Shown here piece after piece: positions 32,584 to 44,200 of a stretch of DNA of 64,000 nucleotides. The stretch spans positions 174,177 to 238,176 of the forward strand of contig JAXRKP010000693.1 of the NCBI GenBank assembly GCA_037039925.1, given 5' to 3'. The notes beneath the pieces were generated by a model, which was not told the DNA's origin, did not search any database, and saw nothing but the letters and a program-made list of their open reading frames with translations. How positions within the stretch are numbered: position 1 is the first letter of the stretch; each line of letters opens with the position of its first letter. This stretch comes from Doris montereyensis (Eukaryota > Mollusca > Gastropoda > Nudibranchia > Dorididae). The translations under genes and the position numbers were made by a program.

Positions 32584-34415
32584 CAGCCCAACCCTCTTAT
32601 ATAGACATCACTGGGACCACCAAATTTGGTCAAATAGGAGGTTGTCGATGTATCAGAGCAACCAATAAAATAAAGGCACACCACCAAAAAAGCCATAATA
32701 CAACGTCCATCGAAGGTAATGTGTGATCAAGTCGCGCTTTGATTGGTGTAGGGCGCAGCAGGTTTCATTGGTTGAAGAGCATGCGTTTTCATTGGTTTCA
32801 TTTATTGACAGTGCGTGGATTTCATTGGCAGAAATGCGTTTTCATTGGCTTTGATTGGTACAGTGCGTGGGATTTCATTGGTAGAAATGCGTTTTCATTG
32901 GCTTTGATTGGAACAGTGCGTGGGATTTCATTGGTAGAAATGCGTTTTCATTGGCTTTGATTGGAACAGTGCGTGGGATTTCATTGGTAGAAATGCGTTT
33001 TCATTGGCTTTGATTGGTTGAGTGCGTGGGATTTCATTGGTAGAAATGCGTTTTCATTGGCTTTGATTGGTACAGTGCGTGGGATTTCATTGGTAGAAAT
33101 GCGTTTTCATTGGCTTTGATTGGTACAGTGCGTGGGATTTCATTGGTAGAAATGCGTTTCATTGGTTTTGATTGGTACAGTGCGTGGGATTTCATTGGAA
33201 GAAATGCGTTTCATTGGCTTTGATTGGTACAGTGCGTGGGATTTCATTGGTAGAAATGCGTTTTAATTGGCTTTGATTTGTACAGTGTGTGGGATTTCAT
33301 TGGTAGAAATGCGTTTTCATTGGTTTTGATTGGTAAAGTGGTGGGATTTCATTGGTGCGTTTTCATTGGCTTTGATTTACAGTGGGTGGATTCCAATAGT
33401 AGAAATGCGTTTTCATTGGCTTTGATTGGTACAGTGCGTGGGATTTCATTGGTAGAAATGCGTTTTAATTGGCTTTGATTGAAAGTGCGTAGGATTTCAT
33501 TGGTAGAAATGCGTTTTCATTGGCTTTGATTGGTATAGTTCATTTCATTGATAGAAATGCGTTTTCATTGGCTTTGATTGGTACAGTGCGTGAGATTTCA
33601 TTGGTAGAAATGCGTTTTAATTGGCTTTGATTGGTAAAGTGCGTGGGATTTCATTGGTAGAAATGCGAAATGCGTTTTATTTCATTGGCTTTGATTGGTA
33701 CAGTGCGTGGGATTTCATTGGTAGAAATGTGTTTTCATTGGCTTTGATTGGTAAATTGGCTTTGATTGTACAGTGGGATTTCATTGGTAGAAATGCGTTT
33801 TAATTGGCTTTGATAGATCAGTGTGTGGGATTTCATTGGTAGAAATGCGTTTTAATTGGGATTTCATTGATTTCATTGCTAGAAATACGTTTTAATTGGC
33901 TTTGATTGATACAGTGTGTGGGATTTCATTGGTAGAAATACGTTTTAATTGGCTTTGATTGATCCAGTGTGTGGGATTTCATTGGTAAAAATGCGTTTTA
34001 ATTGGCTTTGATCGGTACAGTGGGTGGGATTTCATTGATAGAAATGTGTTTTCATTGGCTTTGATTGGTACAGTGCGTGGAATTTCATTGGTAGAAATGC
34101 GTTTTAATTGGCTTTGATTGCTCTAGTGTGTAGTATTTTCTTGGTCTAAATGCATGTGTTTTCAATTGCCAATTCTTCGCTTTCACTAATCGATTTACCG
34201 GCCATCAAAGGACACTTATGTTGTCTATAGATTGATTATTGCCAGTACCGACAAAATTGGGAAACCGACATAAGGGGTCTGAGTCAAATTTACCGCGATA
34301 TATCAGTGTTTCTTTTTTTACTTAAGATGTGTACGAAAAAACGAGACTTTGACATGACGTCGATATATATGCAAGATGTCAATATATGCGATGTCGATAT
34401 ATGTGGGTTGGACTG
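32584..34415. mobile_element. TIR transposon carrying a 53-bp minisatellite
   Basis: The left end cagcccaaccctcttatata (32584) pairs with the right end, whose reverse complement is cagtccaacccacatatatc at 34415. Matching subterminal blocks with gacatc follow. CAG-starting ends suggest a pogo/Tigger relative. There is no transposase; the interior is almost entirely the array at 32731-34140. The element interrupts the 3' UTR of a CR1-like LINE. Confidence 0.62.
32731..34140. repeat. 53-bp minisatellite with three ATTGG boxes per unit
   Basis: About 26 units with gtgcgtgggatttcattggt, agaaatgcgttttcattggc and tttgattggtaca. Shortened or fused units occur at 33340-33400, 33520-33550 and 33660-33860. 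Each full unit has three ATTGG words, i.e. CCAAT boxes on the minus strand. Confidence 0.95.
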
Positions 34416-34526
34416 TCATTTATTTGTTGTTCTTGTTGTAGCGCATTTAATACAATCTGTAATTTTGTTTGATATTTTACTGTAAAGCGCCAATGAACAT
34501 TTCGGAGGATAAGAGGCGACCAATAA
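34416..34526 (+). mobile_element. CR1-like LINE 3' terminus, right part
   Basis: actgtaaagcgccaatgaac, atttcggaggataagaggcg and attaaatgca precede an ATT tail. These match, in reverse orientation, the terminus of the CR1 copy at 15060-15140. Together with 32115-32583 they form one LINE split by the TIR transposon. Confidence 0.7.
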
Positions 34527-34697
<171 letters not shown>

Positions 34698-35360
34698 TTA
34701 TTCTTATTATTATTCGGGCAGTGGACAGGTAAGCACCTGTACGGGGAGTAGATGGTCCCGCCCTCCATGAGTCTCCCTGCTTTGCAGGTAGGTCTTTGCA
34801 GGTTTAGGTCTTGGAAAACAACCTGACCAAAGTTTGACTGGGAGTTAACCCTGACAGAAAACAACCTGCTGCCTTGCAGGCCGGTCTTGACTGACCAAGG
34901 AAGGGAGTTAATTCTGACAGAAAATAACAACCTGCTGCCTTGCATGCTGGTCTTGAATGATTTAAGGCTAAGGGAGTTAACCCTGATAGAAAATAACAAG
35001 GCCCAGTGGGGGCTTCAAGGTGGCAGCCCCACCATCTACCTAGGGTACAGTGGGCTAATCCCTGCTTATCCAAAACAATCTGATTCAAAGTAATACATAC
35101 AATGATATACTCGGCTTGAACTTTCGAAGACGACTCTGGAAAAGAACACGGACTGTGATTTTTGGAATATGGAATGTTTAGGGCAATTAATTGAAAGGAG
35201 TTAGAATTAGTTGAAGAAATGGAAAAATTCAAAGTAGACATTTTGGCTATTACAGAAACAAAGAAAAAGGGCAAGGAATAGAAAATGTAGGACCAAATCA
35301 TATTTTAATCTTCTCAGGAGTAGATGTCAAAGATAGAGCTGAGCAGGAGTAGGTCTCCTG

Positions 35361-35942
35361 ATGCATAAAAGGCAAGAAATGCTACTAGAAAGGTGGAAAT
35401 TTGTAAGCCCACGGCTATTAGAGGTAAATATTAAACCAAAAGGAAGAGAAATTAAATTATTAATAGCTTATGGACCAAACGAAGATGCCACCAAAGAAGA
35501 AAAAGATATCTTCAAAATGATTTACAATATAGCTGCAGAGAATCTCAGACTCAAACAGGAATTCATGTTTTTAGGAGATTTAAACGCTAGAGTAGGCAAC
35601 AATGTAGAAACATCAGGAGAAGTAATAGGTAAAGAAGGAGAGACAACAGCTTCTCCAAATGGAGAGAGACTAATAGATTTTTGCTTAAAGAATAACATGA
35701 AAATAGCTAACACTTTTTTTCCTCATAAAGATATCCACAAATATACAAGAATAAATGAAAACAGATGTGAAAAGTCAATCATAGACTACATAATAGTTAG
35801 CAGCTCCCTTTTTTACAGTACAATGGATGCTAGAGTAAGCAGAGGAGCTGAAATATTTAGTGATCATCACCTAGTGATAGCCAAAATGAGATTATTAACT
35901 GAAGAAAACAAACAGAAAAGGAAACAGAAGAAAGCTACTTAA
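35361..35942 (+). CDS. RTE-like LINE endonuclease (AP-type) fragment
   Basis: A 193-residue open frame from an apurinic-type endonuclease, which nicks target DNA for retrotransposition. Visible motifs are LLIAYGPNEDA (35-45 residues in), FMFLGDLNARVG (the GD-x-NA active-site block), the TRINENRCEKSIIDYIIVS stretch with the (I)DYI motif, and EIFSDHHLVI (the SDH catalytic end). The first ~60 residues of the domain lie upstream in broken frames (ILAITETKK-like at about 35240). A stop follows at 35940. It is part of the LINE, not a host gene. Confidence 0.82.
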   Translation: MHKRQEMLLERWKFVSPRLLEVNIKPKGREIKLLIAYGPNEDATKEEKDIFKMIYNIAAENLRLKQEFMFLGDLNARVGNNVETSGEVIGKEGETTASPNGERLIDFCLKNNMKIANTFFPHKDIHKYTRINENRCEKSIIDYIIVSSSLFYSTMDARVSRGAEIFSDHHLVIAKMRLLTEENKQKRKQKKAT

Positions 35943-36559
35943 CTCAAAATAGAAGAACTAAATAGACCAATTGAAAAACAGATATACCAATCTAGGATAA
36001 AAAAAATCTGTCAGGGAAAGGCAGATGGACCTAAAGGAAAGCACAATAGAAGAAAAGTGGCAAATATATAAAGAAACACTCCTCAGTTGTACTGAAGAGG
36101 TCTGTGGTAGAAAACAAATTAAAGGAGATAAGAAAAGAACAGCATGGTGGAATGAGAATGTCAAGACTAAGATCAAAGAAAAGAAGGATGCCTGGAAGAA
36201 ATACTTGCAAACAAAGAGACCAGAGGATAGGATAGATTACGTGAGTAAAAGAACTATCGCCAAAGAGGAAGTTAGAAAGCAAAACAGGAACAGTGGGAAG
36301 AGTTTGGACAAAGATTTCAAGAAAGCTATCAAGGAAATCAAAACCTGTTCTGGGAAGCAATGAAGAGCATGAGAAAGATCAAAGCATGCCTCAATATGAC
36401 AAATTAAGAACGCCAAAGGAGAAATTATGAAATCATGGAAACATGGAGAAAGTATTTTCAACAATTACATAATCCCTCCAGAACACATGAAACAAGGAGT
36501 ACAGATCAATCATTAAGAGTAACAAGTAATCGAGATGATACAGCTGAAGATGTAGATAT

Positions 36560-37567
36560 CTCAATGGAAGAAGTTTAAACAGCTATAAGAAAAGTGAAAT
36601 TAGGAAAGGCCCCAGGAGCAGATCAAGTTTATCCAGAAAAGATTAAAAACCAAGGGAGAGAGGCAGACAAACTACTACATGCAATATGTTAACACGCATG
36701 GAAGTCCAAACAGGTGCCAGACGACTTGAATGAGGGAACGGTAGTACCAATGCACAAGAAAGGAGTCAACTATGGAATGCTCAAACTATAGAAGGATATC
36801 ACTACTTAGCGTACCAGGAAAAAGTTTATGTTAGGATTCTGGAAATGAAACTAAGGAAAAGAGTAAAGGATCAGATTGAAGAACACCAGAGTGGATTTAG
36901 ACCAGGAAGAAGTGTACAAGATCACATTTTTTTCAATTAGACAAATAATAGAAATATTCCTTGAGAGAAACATTAACTTGCACCTGTGTTTTATTGACTT
37001 AGAAAAAGGCATTTGACACTGTGAGGAGGGACGAACTATGGCATTCCTTAAAAGAACACAACGTAGAGCAAAATTTAATAGAAACCATTAAAAGTTTTTA
37101 CAATAAACCAACATGTGCAGTGAGAGTAGCTGGAAATATATCTGCAGAATTTGATGTAGATATAGGAGTAAGACAGGGTTGTATGCTAAGTCCTCTTTTG
37201 TTTATTACATTTATGGATTCAGTCGCAAAAGGCATCCTCAAAAATGAAGCAAATGAATGTAGGTATGTGGAAGCTCAAACCTGTAAATGTATCAATGCTT
37301 TCATTTGCTGATGACTTAGTTCTGTTTGGAAAATCAGAAAGGGACCTCCAGTCGAATATCAACATAATGAATAATGAATTAAATAAAAGAGGAATGAGAG
37401 TAAATGCAAAGAAAACCAAAACAATGCTAGTAACTAGGAAAGCTAAAACACAAAATCTTAAATTAGGCAGGGAGATTTTAGAACAAGTTCAAAGATACAA
37501 GTACTTAGGAGTAATGATCAACTCAGAGGGAAAACTAAGAGAAGAAATCAGCCAGAGAACCATCTAG
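36560..37567 (+). pseudogene. RTE-like reverse transcriptase, multiple frameshifts
   Basis: Pieces lie in order. KLGKAPGADQVYPEKIK (about 36597) is the GKA(P/A)G-x-D block, followed by GTVVPMHKKG (about 36737) and QSGFRPGRSVQDH (about 36889). HLCFIDLEK (about 36980) is the catalytic D block, and VDIGVRQGCMLSPLLF (about 37157) is the RQGC-x-LSP block. SFADDLVLFGKSERDL (about 37300) is the FADD catalytic motif. The chain breaks at least four times between them, including between LEK and FDTVRRDEL near 37005. All major RT motifs remain readable, so decay is moderate. Confidence 0.82.
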
Positions 37568-37696
37568 GAAAGGCATTTGTAAGTAAACAAGAATTGTCAA
37601 CAAAAATCAAAATAGCAGTTTTACAATACAGTTTATTGTCCTACTCTCCTCTATGGCAGTAAAACTTGGACCTTAGACAGGAGGGAATACAGTAGA

Positions 37697-38044
37697 GTGC
37701 AGGCAGCCGAAATGAAATATCTAAGAAGAGTAGTAGGGAAAACTAAAAGAGACAAAATCAGAAACACAACAATAAGAGATCAAACCAAAGCAGATAGCAT
37801 AAAAACTAAGATAGAAATGAATCAACTGCGATGGTTTGGTCATGTTAACAGAATGAATGACAATAGAATAGCTAAATCAATATACAGTGCTAAAACTCAA
37901 GGTAAAAGACCAAAAGGCAGACCTCGGAGAATGGGGGAAGAAGATATAAAAGAGGCATTAACTCAAAGAAATTTAACTTTCACGGAAGGAAACAGAAAAT
38001 GGCAGGACAGGGCAGCCTGGAGAAAGATCATTTCGGGCATCTAA
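37697..38044 (+). CDS. RTE-like LINE C-terminal fragment
   Basis: A 115-residue open frame with MKYLRRVVGKTKRDKIRN, then LRWFGHVNRMNDNRIAKS, GKRPKGRPRRMGEEDIKEA and a closing WQDRAAWRKIISGI. This LRWFGH...GRP-x-x-W tail is common in RTE-related and other APE LINE proteins. It ends at a stop at 38042-38044. Confidence 0.78.
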   Translation: MQAAEMKYLRRVVGKTKRDKIRNTTIRDQTKADSIKTKIEMNQLRWFGHVNRMNDNRIAKSIYSAKTQGKRPKGRPRRMGEEDIKEALTQRNLTFTEGNRKWQDRAAWRKIISGI

Positions 38045-38089
38045 AACCCATACACCGGAAGGTAGAATGGGAACTGATAAAGAAAGAAA

Positions 38090-38457
<368 letters not shown>

Positions 38458-38870
38458 CTATTATTATTAAGAATTTTTAATGAAAAACAGTATTTGTACA
38501 TTTCCAGCTGTTGGATCTGTCAACGTTAGCATGGCCCATAGTGCGAGGCAATGCGTACCAATGTGAAGGTCACACGTTAGATTCTGAAGTATATTTTATG
38601 TTTAATCTTTTGTATTTTGTCTCATCGTTGTTCTTATTATGGGGCTTCAATATCTACTTTATGTTTTTATTCATTGCATTAATTCTAGTAAATGTTAATG
38701 TTTTCTATATTCACCTAGCATACACACTGTTCAAAAGTATCACTTGAATACATGTATCAAGTTAAAAAACATCAACAATACCAGAGTTCTGTCCTTTTCT
38801 GTCTAAGACAAGCAGCGTGGATACTAATTTTCCCACATCGACTTCAAAATAAAGAAACTGAGAAGGAGAG
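38458..38870. other. Noncoding spacer
   Basis: AT-rich sequence without a recognisable gene between microsatellites. Confidence 0.3.
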
Positions 38871-39315
<445 letters not shown>

Positions 39316-39354
39316 AAGGAATTTGGAGAGGATACTCTTTCTCAAGGCCACATG

Positions 39355-39441
39355 GGAGAAAGAGGAGAAGAGAGAGAGAGAAAGAGGTTGAGAGCGGGAG
39401 AGAGGGAGAAAAGGGGAGGGAGATGGCTTCCGATCACAAAT

Positions 39442-39508
<67 letters not shown>

Positions 39509-39525
39509 TTAATGAGGGAGAGAGA

Positions 39526-39595
<70 letters not shown>

Positions 39596-39674
39596 GAAGA
39601 GACAAAGAGAAGACAGAAGAAGAAGAAGAAGAGAGTAAGAAGAAGAGAAGAGAGAGAGAAGAAGAGATAGAGCC

Positions 39675-39730
<56 letters not shown>

Positions 39731-39735
39731 CAACA
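39355..39735. repeat. (GA)n then (GACA)n array
   Basis: GA-rich to about 39620, a GAA-rich link, then about 14 GACA units at 39673-39730. Confidence 0.97.
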
Positions 39736-40956
39736 GACACAGAGATTGACAAACAGACATACACACTAATCAGATTCATGTCTTCAGTATCATTAAACTC
39801 GTCATGCTAATGAATCAATGCATCTTTGATTAATCATGACAATGATAACGTGAAGCTACTTCTATAATTAAAAAAGAATGAATAGTCATGATTGGCATCC
39901 ATTCGTGTGATGCAATGCTAATGAGGCCGCTTATTGGAGCAGTCACTTTCTCTAAATAGTTTTCTTGGAGAATTAATACAATAAACATAATTTATACTCT
40001 TTCTCATTCATGCAGTCATATACCTCCCACTTTCGTAATGTTAAAGACGTCATAATATATTAATACAATAAAGTGAAATGCTAATTTTGTACATAGATGG
40101 AATCATAATTATTTCGTACGGCGAAATGCAGCAATGAATTAAAATAACGACGTGGAGATGAAGAAGAAAAAAAATGTAAATGCCTCACACTCCTACTTCT
40201 TGTCTGGAGTTTTAGGAGTTGAGGACATGAGTCATGCTTTACTATTCTAACTCAGAAAAAAATTCTAAGTGTTCCTAAATTGTAAATTCTAAGTAATTTT
40301 GAGTTACCTAAGAAAAAAACCCACATCATCAAAAGAAACAGCTGGCTGCCCTAACACCTTGGAAGCATTTAATTTCTTGAAGCTCTATTGATTTTTTCCT
40401 TCTCACCCTCTCTTGTATTGCTTCCCATGCAGTCAAACGAAAAGTTAACACGTTCATTATGCACGCGTGGAAAACAAAGACAGCAATGTGGTATCGATGC
40501 GTAAAACATGCAATTTCTGTGTTAGCGTGTATATAGTAGATATAGTGCGATATACGTGGTAGATCCAAATCTTTATAGTTATGGCGTGGCTTGGGGGAAA
40601 ACAACTAGGGGCTTTCTTCCGTTTATTTTGTCGGTCGTCAGCAAGGCTTTTGGGTCTTGGAGGAGGTCTGCCCTGGCCTTTCCGCAATGTTGTCTTCCCA
40701 TCCCATCTCTTTTTTTTGTCATGCCCTTCACCTTGTTCCCTCCGTGTTTTCCTTCTTAAACGAGTTAAGAAAGGCCATTTAATATTGTAAGCATAGCCGT
40801 ACCAAGTTAATTTCCTATTCCCATAATAGATATTCCATTATACTATGGTCTAGCAAACGATACCAGTGTTCTGTTTGCGTTCCATTCAACCAAGGCATTG
40901 CTTTTCTTTTCTTAGATCCTTCTTATTGTTGTTGTAGTTGTAGTTGTTTTTTAAGA
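39736..40956. other. Noncoding stretch before the satellite
   Basis: No gene, SINE or LINE recognised. Short open frames around 40560-40790 have no family features or supporting splice sites. Confidence 0.35.
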
Positions 40957-41186
40957 CGAAGAAGAAGAAGAAGAAGAAGAAGAAGAAGAAGAAGAAGAAG
41001 AAGAAGAAGAAAAAGAAGAAGAAGAAGAAGAAGAAGAAGAAGAAGAAGAAGAAGAAGAAGAAGAAGAAGAAGAAGAAGAAGAAGAAGAAGAAGAAGAAGA
41101 AGAAGAAGAAGAAGAAGAAGAAGAAGAAGAAGAAGAAGAAGAAGAAGAAGAAGAAGAAGAAGAAGAAGAAGAAGAAGAAGAAGAAG

Positions 41187-41216
<30 letters not shown>
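40957..41216. repeat. (GAA)n array, ~86 units
   Basis: An almost perfect 260-base GAA/TTC tract with one GAAAAA break at about 41009. It abuts the 39-bp satellite. Long GAA tracts can form triplex DNA. Confidence 0.98.
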
Positions 41217-41217
<1 letters not shown>

Positions 41218-41224
41218 GTGTGCC

Positions 41225-44200
41225 TTTTTGCAGGGGTAAAAATTACACATGGGAAACCTTTCCTACGGCTATAATATAACACATGTTTTGTGTATATACT
41301 ATAATATAACATGGTGATGTTTTGTGTACCTTTCCATAGGGCTATACTGTAACACATGGCTATACTTTTGTGTACCTTTCCATATGGCTTTATGGCTATA
41401 TAACACAGGTTTTGTGTACCTTTCCATATGGCTATAATATAACACATGGTGAGTGTACCTTTCCATATGGCTATAATATAACACATGTTTTGTGTACCTT
41501 TCCATATGGCTATAATATAACACATGGTTTGTGTACCTTTCCATATGGCTATACTGTAACACATGGTTTTGTGTACCTTTCCATATGGCTATACTGTAAC
41601 ACAGGTTTTACGGTATACTGTAACACAGGTTTTGTGTACCTTTCCATATGGCTATACTGTAACACAGGTTTTGTGTACCTTTCCATATGGCTATATGGCT
41701 AACACATGGTTTGTGTACCTTTCCATATGGCTATAATATAACACAGGTTTTGTGTACCTTTCCATATGGCTATACTGTAACACATGGGGTTTGTGTACCT
41801 TTCCATATGGCTATAATATAACACAGGTTTTGTGTACCTTTCCATATGGCTATACTGTAACACAGGGTTTGTGTACCTTTCCATATGGCTATACTGTAAC
41901 ACAGGTTTTGTGTACCTTTCCATATGGCTATAATATAACACATGGTGAGTGTACCTTTCCATATGGCTATACTGTAACACAGGTTTTGTGTACCTTTCCA
42001 TATGGCTATACTGTAACACAGGTTTGTGTACCTTTCCATATGGCTATACTGTAACACATGGTTTGTGTACCTTTCCATATGGCTATACTGTAACACATGG
42101 CTATAATATTTGAGTGTACCTTTCCATATGGCTATAATATAACACAGGTTTTGTGTACCTTTCCATATGGCTATACTATAACACAGGGGTTTGTGTACCT
42201 TTCCATATGGCTATACTGGTAACATACAGCTATTTTTTTGTGTACCTTTCCATATGGCTATACTGTAACACAGGTTTTGTGTACCTTTCAGGTTTTGTGT
42301 ACCTTTCCATATGGCTATACTGTAACACATGGTTTTGAGTGTACCTTTCCCATAGGTTTTGGCTATACTGTAACACAGGTTTTGTGTACCTTTCCATATG
42401 GCTATACTGTAACACAGGTTTTGTGTACCTTTCCATATGGCTATACTGTAACACAGGTTTTGTGTACCTTTCCATATGGCTATACTGTAACACAGGTTTT
42501 GTGTACCTTTCCATATGGCTATACTGTAACACAGATTTTTGTGTACCTTTCCATAGGGCTATACTGTAACACAGGTTTTGTGTACCTTTCCATATGGCTA
42601 TACTGTAACACAGGTTTTTGTGTACCTTTCCATATGGCTATACTGTAACACAGGTTTTGTGTACCTTTCCATATGGCTATAATATAACACAGGGTTTGTG
42701 TACCTTTCCATATGGCTATACTGTAACACAGGGTTTGTGTACCTTTCCATAGGGCTATACTGTAACACAGGGTGTGTGTACCTTTCCATATGGCTATAAC
42801 TGTAACACAGGTTTTGTGTACCTTTCCATAGCTATGATGTAACACAGGGATTTTGTGTGTACCTTTCCATACGGCTATACTGTAACACAGGTTTTGTGTA
42901 CCTTTCCATATGGCTATACTGTAACACAGGTTTTGTGTACCTTTCCATATGGCTATACTGTAACACAGGGTTTGTGTACCTTTCCATATGGCTATACTGT
43001 AACACAGGTTTTGTGTACCTTTCCATATGACTAGGATGTAACACAGGGTGTGTGTACCTTTCCATATGGCTATACTGTAACACAGGTTTTGTGTACCTTT
43101 CCATATGGCTATAATGTAACACAGGGTTTGTGTACCTTTCCATATGGCTATAATGTCACACAGGGTGTGTGTACCTTTCCATATGGTTATAATGTAACAC
43201 AGGGTGTGTGTAACTTTCCATACGGCTTATAATGTCACACAGGGTGTGTGTACCTTTCCATACAGGTTATAATGTCACACAGGGTGTGTGTAACTTTCCA
43301 TACGGCTATAATGTAACACAGGGTGTGTGTACCTTTCCATACGGTTATAATGTAACACAGGGTGTGTGTACCTTTCCATATGGCTATACTGTAACACAGG
43401 GCTTGTGTACCTTTCCATATGACTAGGATGTCACACAGGGTGTGTGTACCTTTCCATATGGCTATAATGTAACACAGGTTGTGTAACTTTCCATACGGTT
43501 ATAATGTCACACAGGGTGTGTACCTTTCCATACGGCTATAATGTCACATAGGGTGTGTGTAACCTTTCCATACGGCTTTAATGTATAGGGTGTGTGTAAC
43601 TTTCCATACGGCTATAATGTCACACAGGGTGTGTGTACCTTTCCATAGGCTATAATGTCACACAGGGTGTGTGTAACTTTCCATACGGTTATAATGTCAC
43701 ACAGGGGTGTGTAACTTTCCATACGGCTATAATGTCACACAGGGTGTGTGTAACTTTCCATACGGCTATAATGTCACACAGGGTGTGTGTAATTTTCAAT
43801 ACAGTTATAATGTCACACAGGGTGTGTGTAGCTTTCCATACGGCTATAATGTCAACACAGGGTGTGTGTAACTTTCCATACGGTTATAATGTCACACAGG
43901 GTGTGTGTAACTTTCCATACGGTTATAATGTCACACAGGGTGTGTGTAACTTTCCATACGGTTATAGTGTCACACAGGGTGTGTGTAACTTTCCATACTG
44001 TTATAATGTCACACAGGGTGTGTGTAACTTTCCATACGGTTATAACGTCACACAGGGTGTGTGTACCTTTCCATACGGTTATAATGTCACACAGGGTGTG
44101 TGTGCCTTTCCATACGGCTATAATGTCACACAGGGTGTGTGTACTTTTTCCATACGGCTATAATGTCACACAGGGTGTGTGTGTGCCTTTCCATACGGCT

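Larger units (their letters stand above)
34710..38088 (+). mobile_element. Near full-length RTE-like LINE, inactive
   Basis: Starts with a 5' region containing three diverged ~75-bp repeats (aacaacctgctgccttgca at 34862 and 34926, with a related start at 34800). An AP endonuclease region follows (about 35160-35942), then a reverse transcriptase (about 36560-37560) and a C-terminal region ending at 38044. The tail is (ATT)n. Several stops and frameshifts (35190-35350, 35941, 36578, 36690, 36790, 37005, 37310, 37567) mean no complete polyprotein can be made. Two fragments of the same family lie at 15560-15715 and 59221-60570. Confidence 0.85.

Noticed and set aside
40923..41564. Poly-Lys, poly-Leu and poly-Ser frames around the GAA tract
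   Set aside because: They are microsatellite translations fused to satellite sequence, with no independent coding signal.
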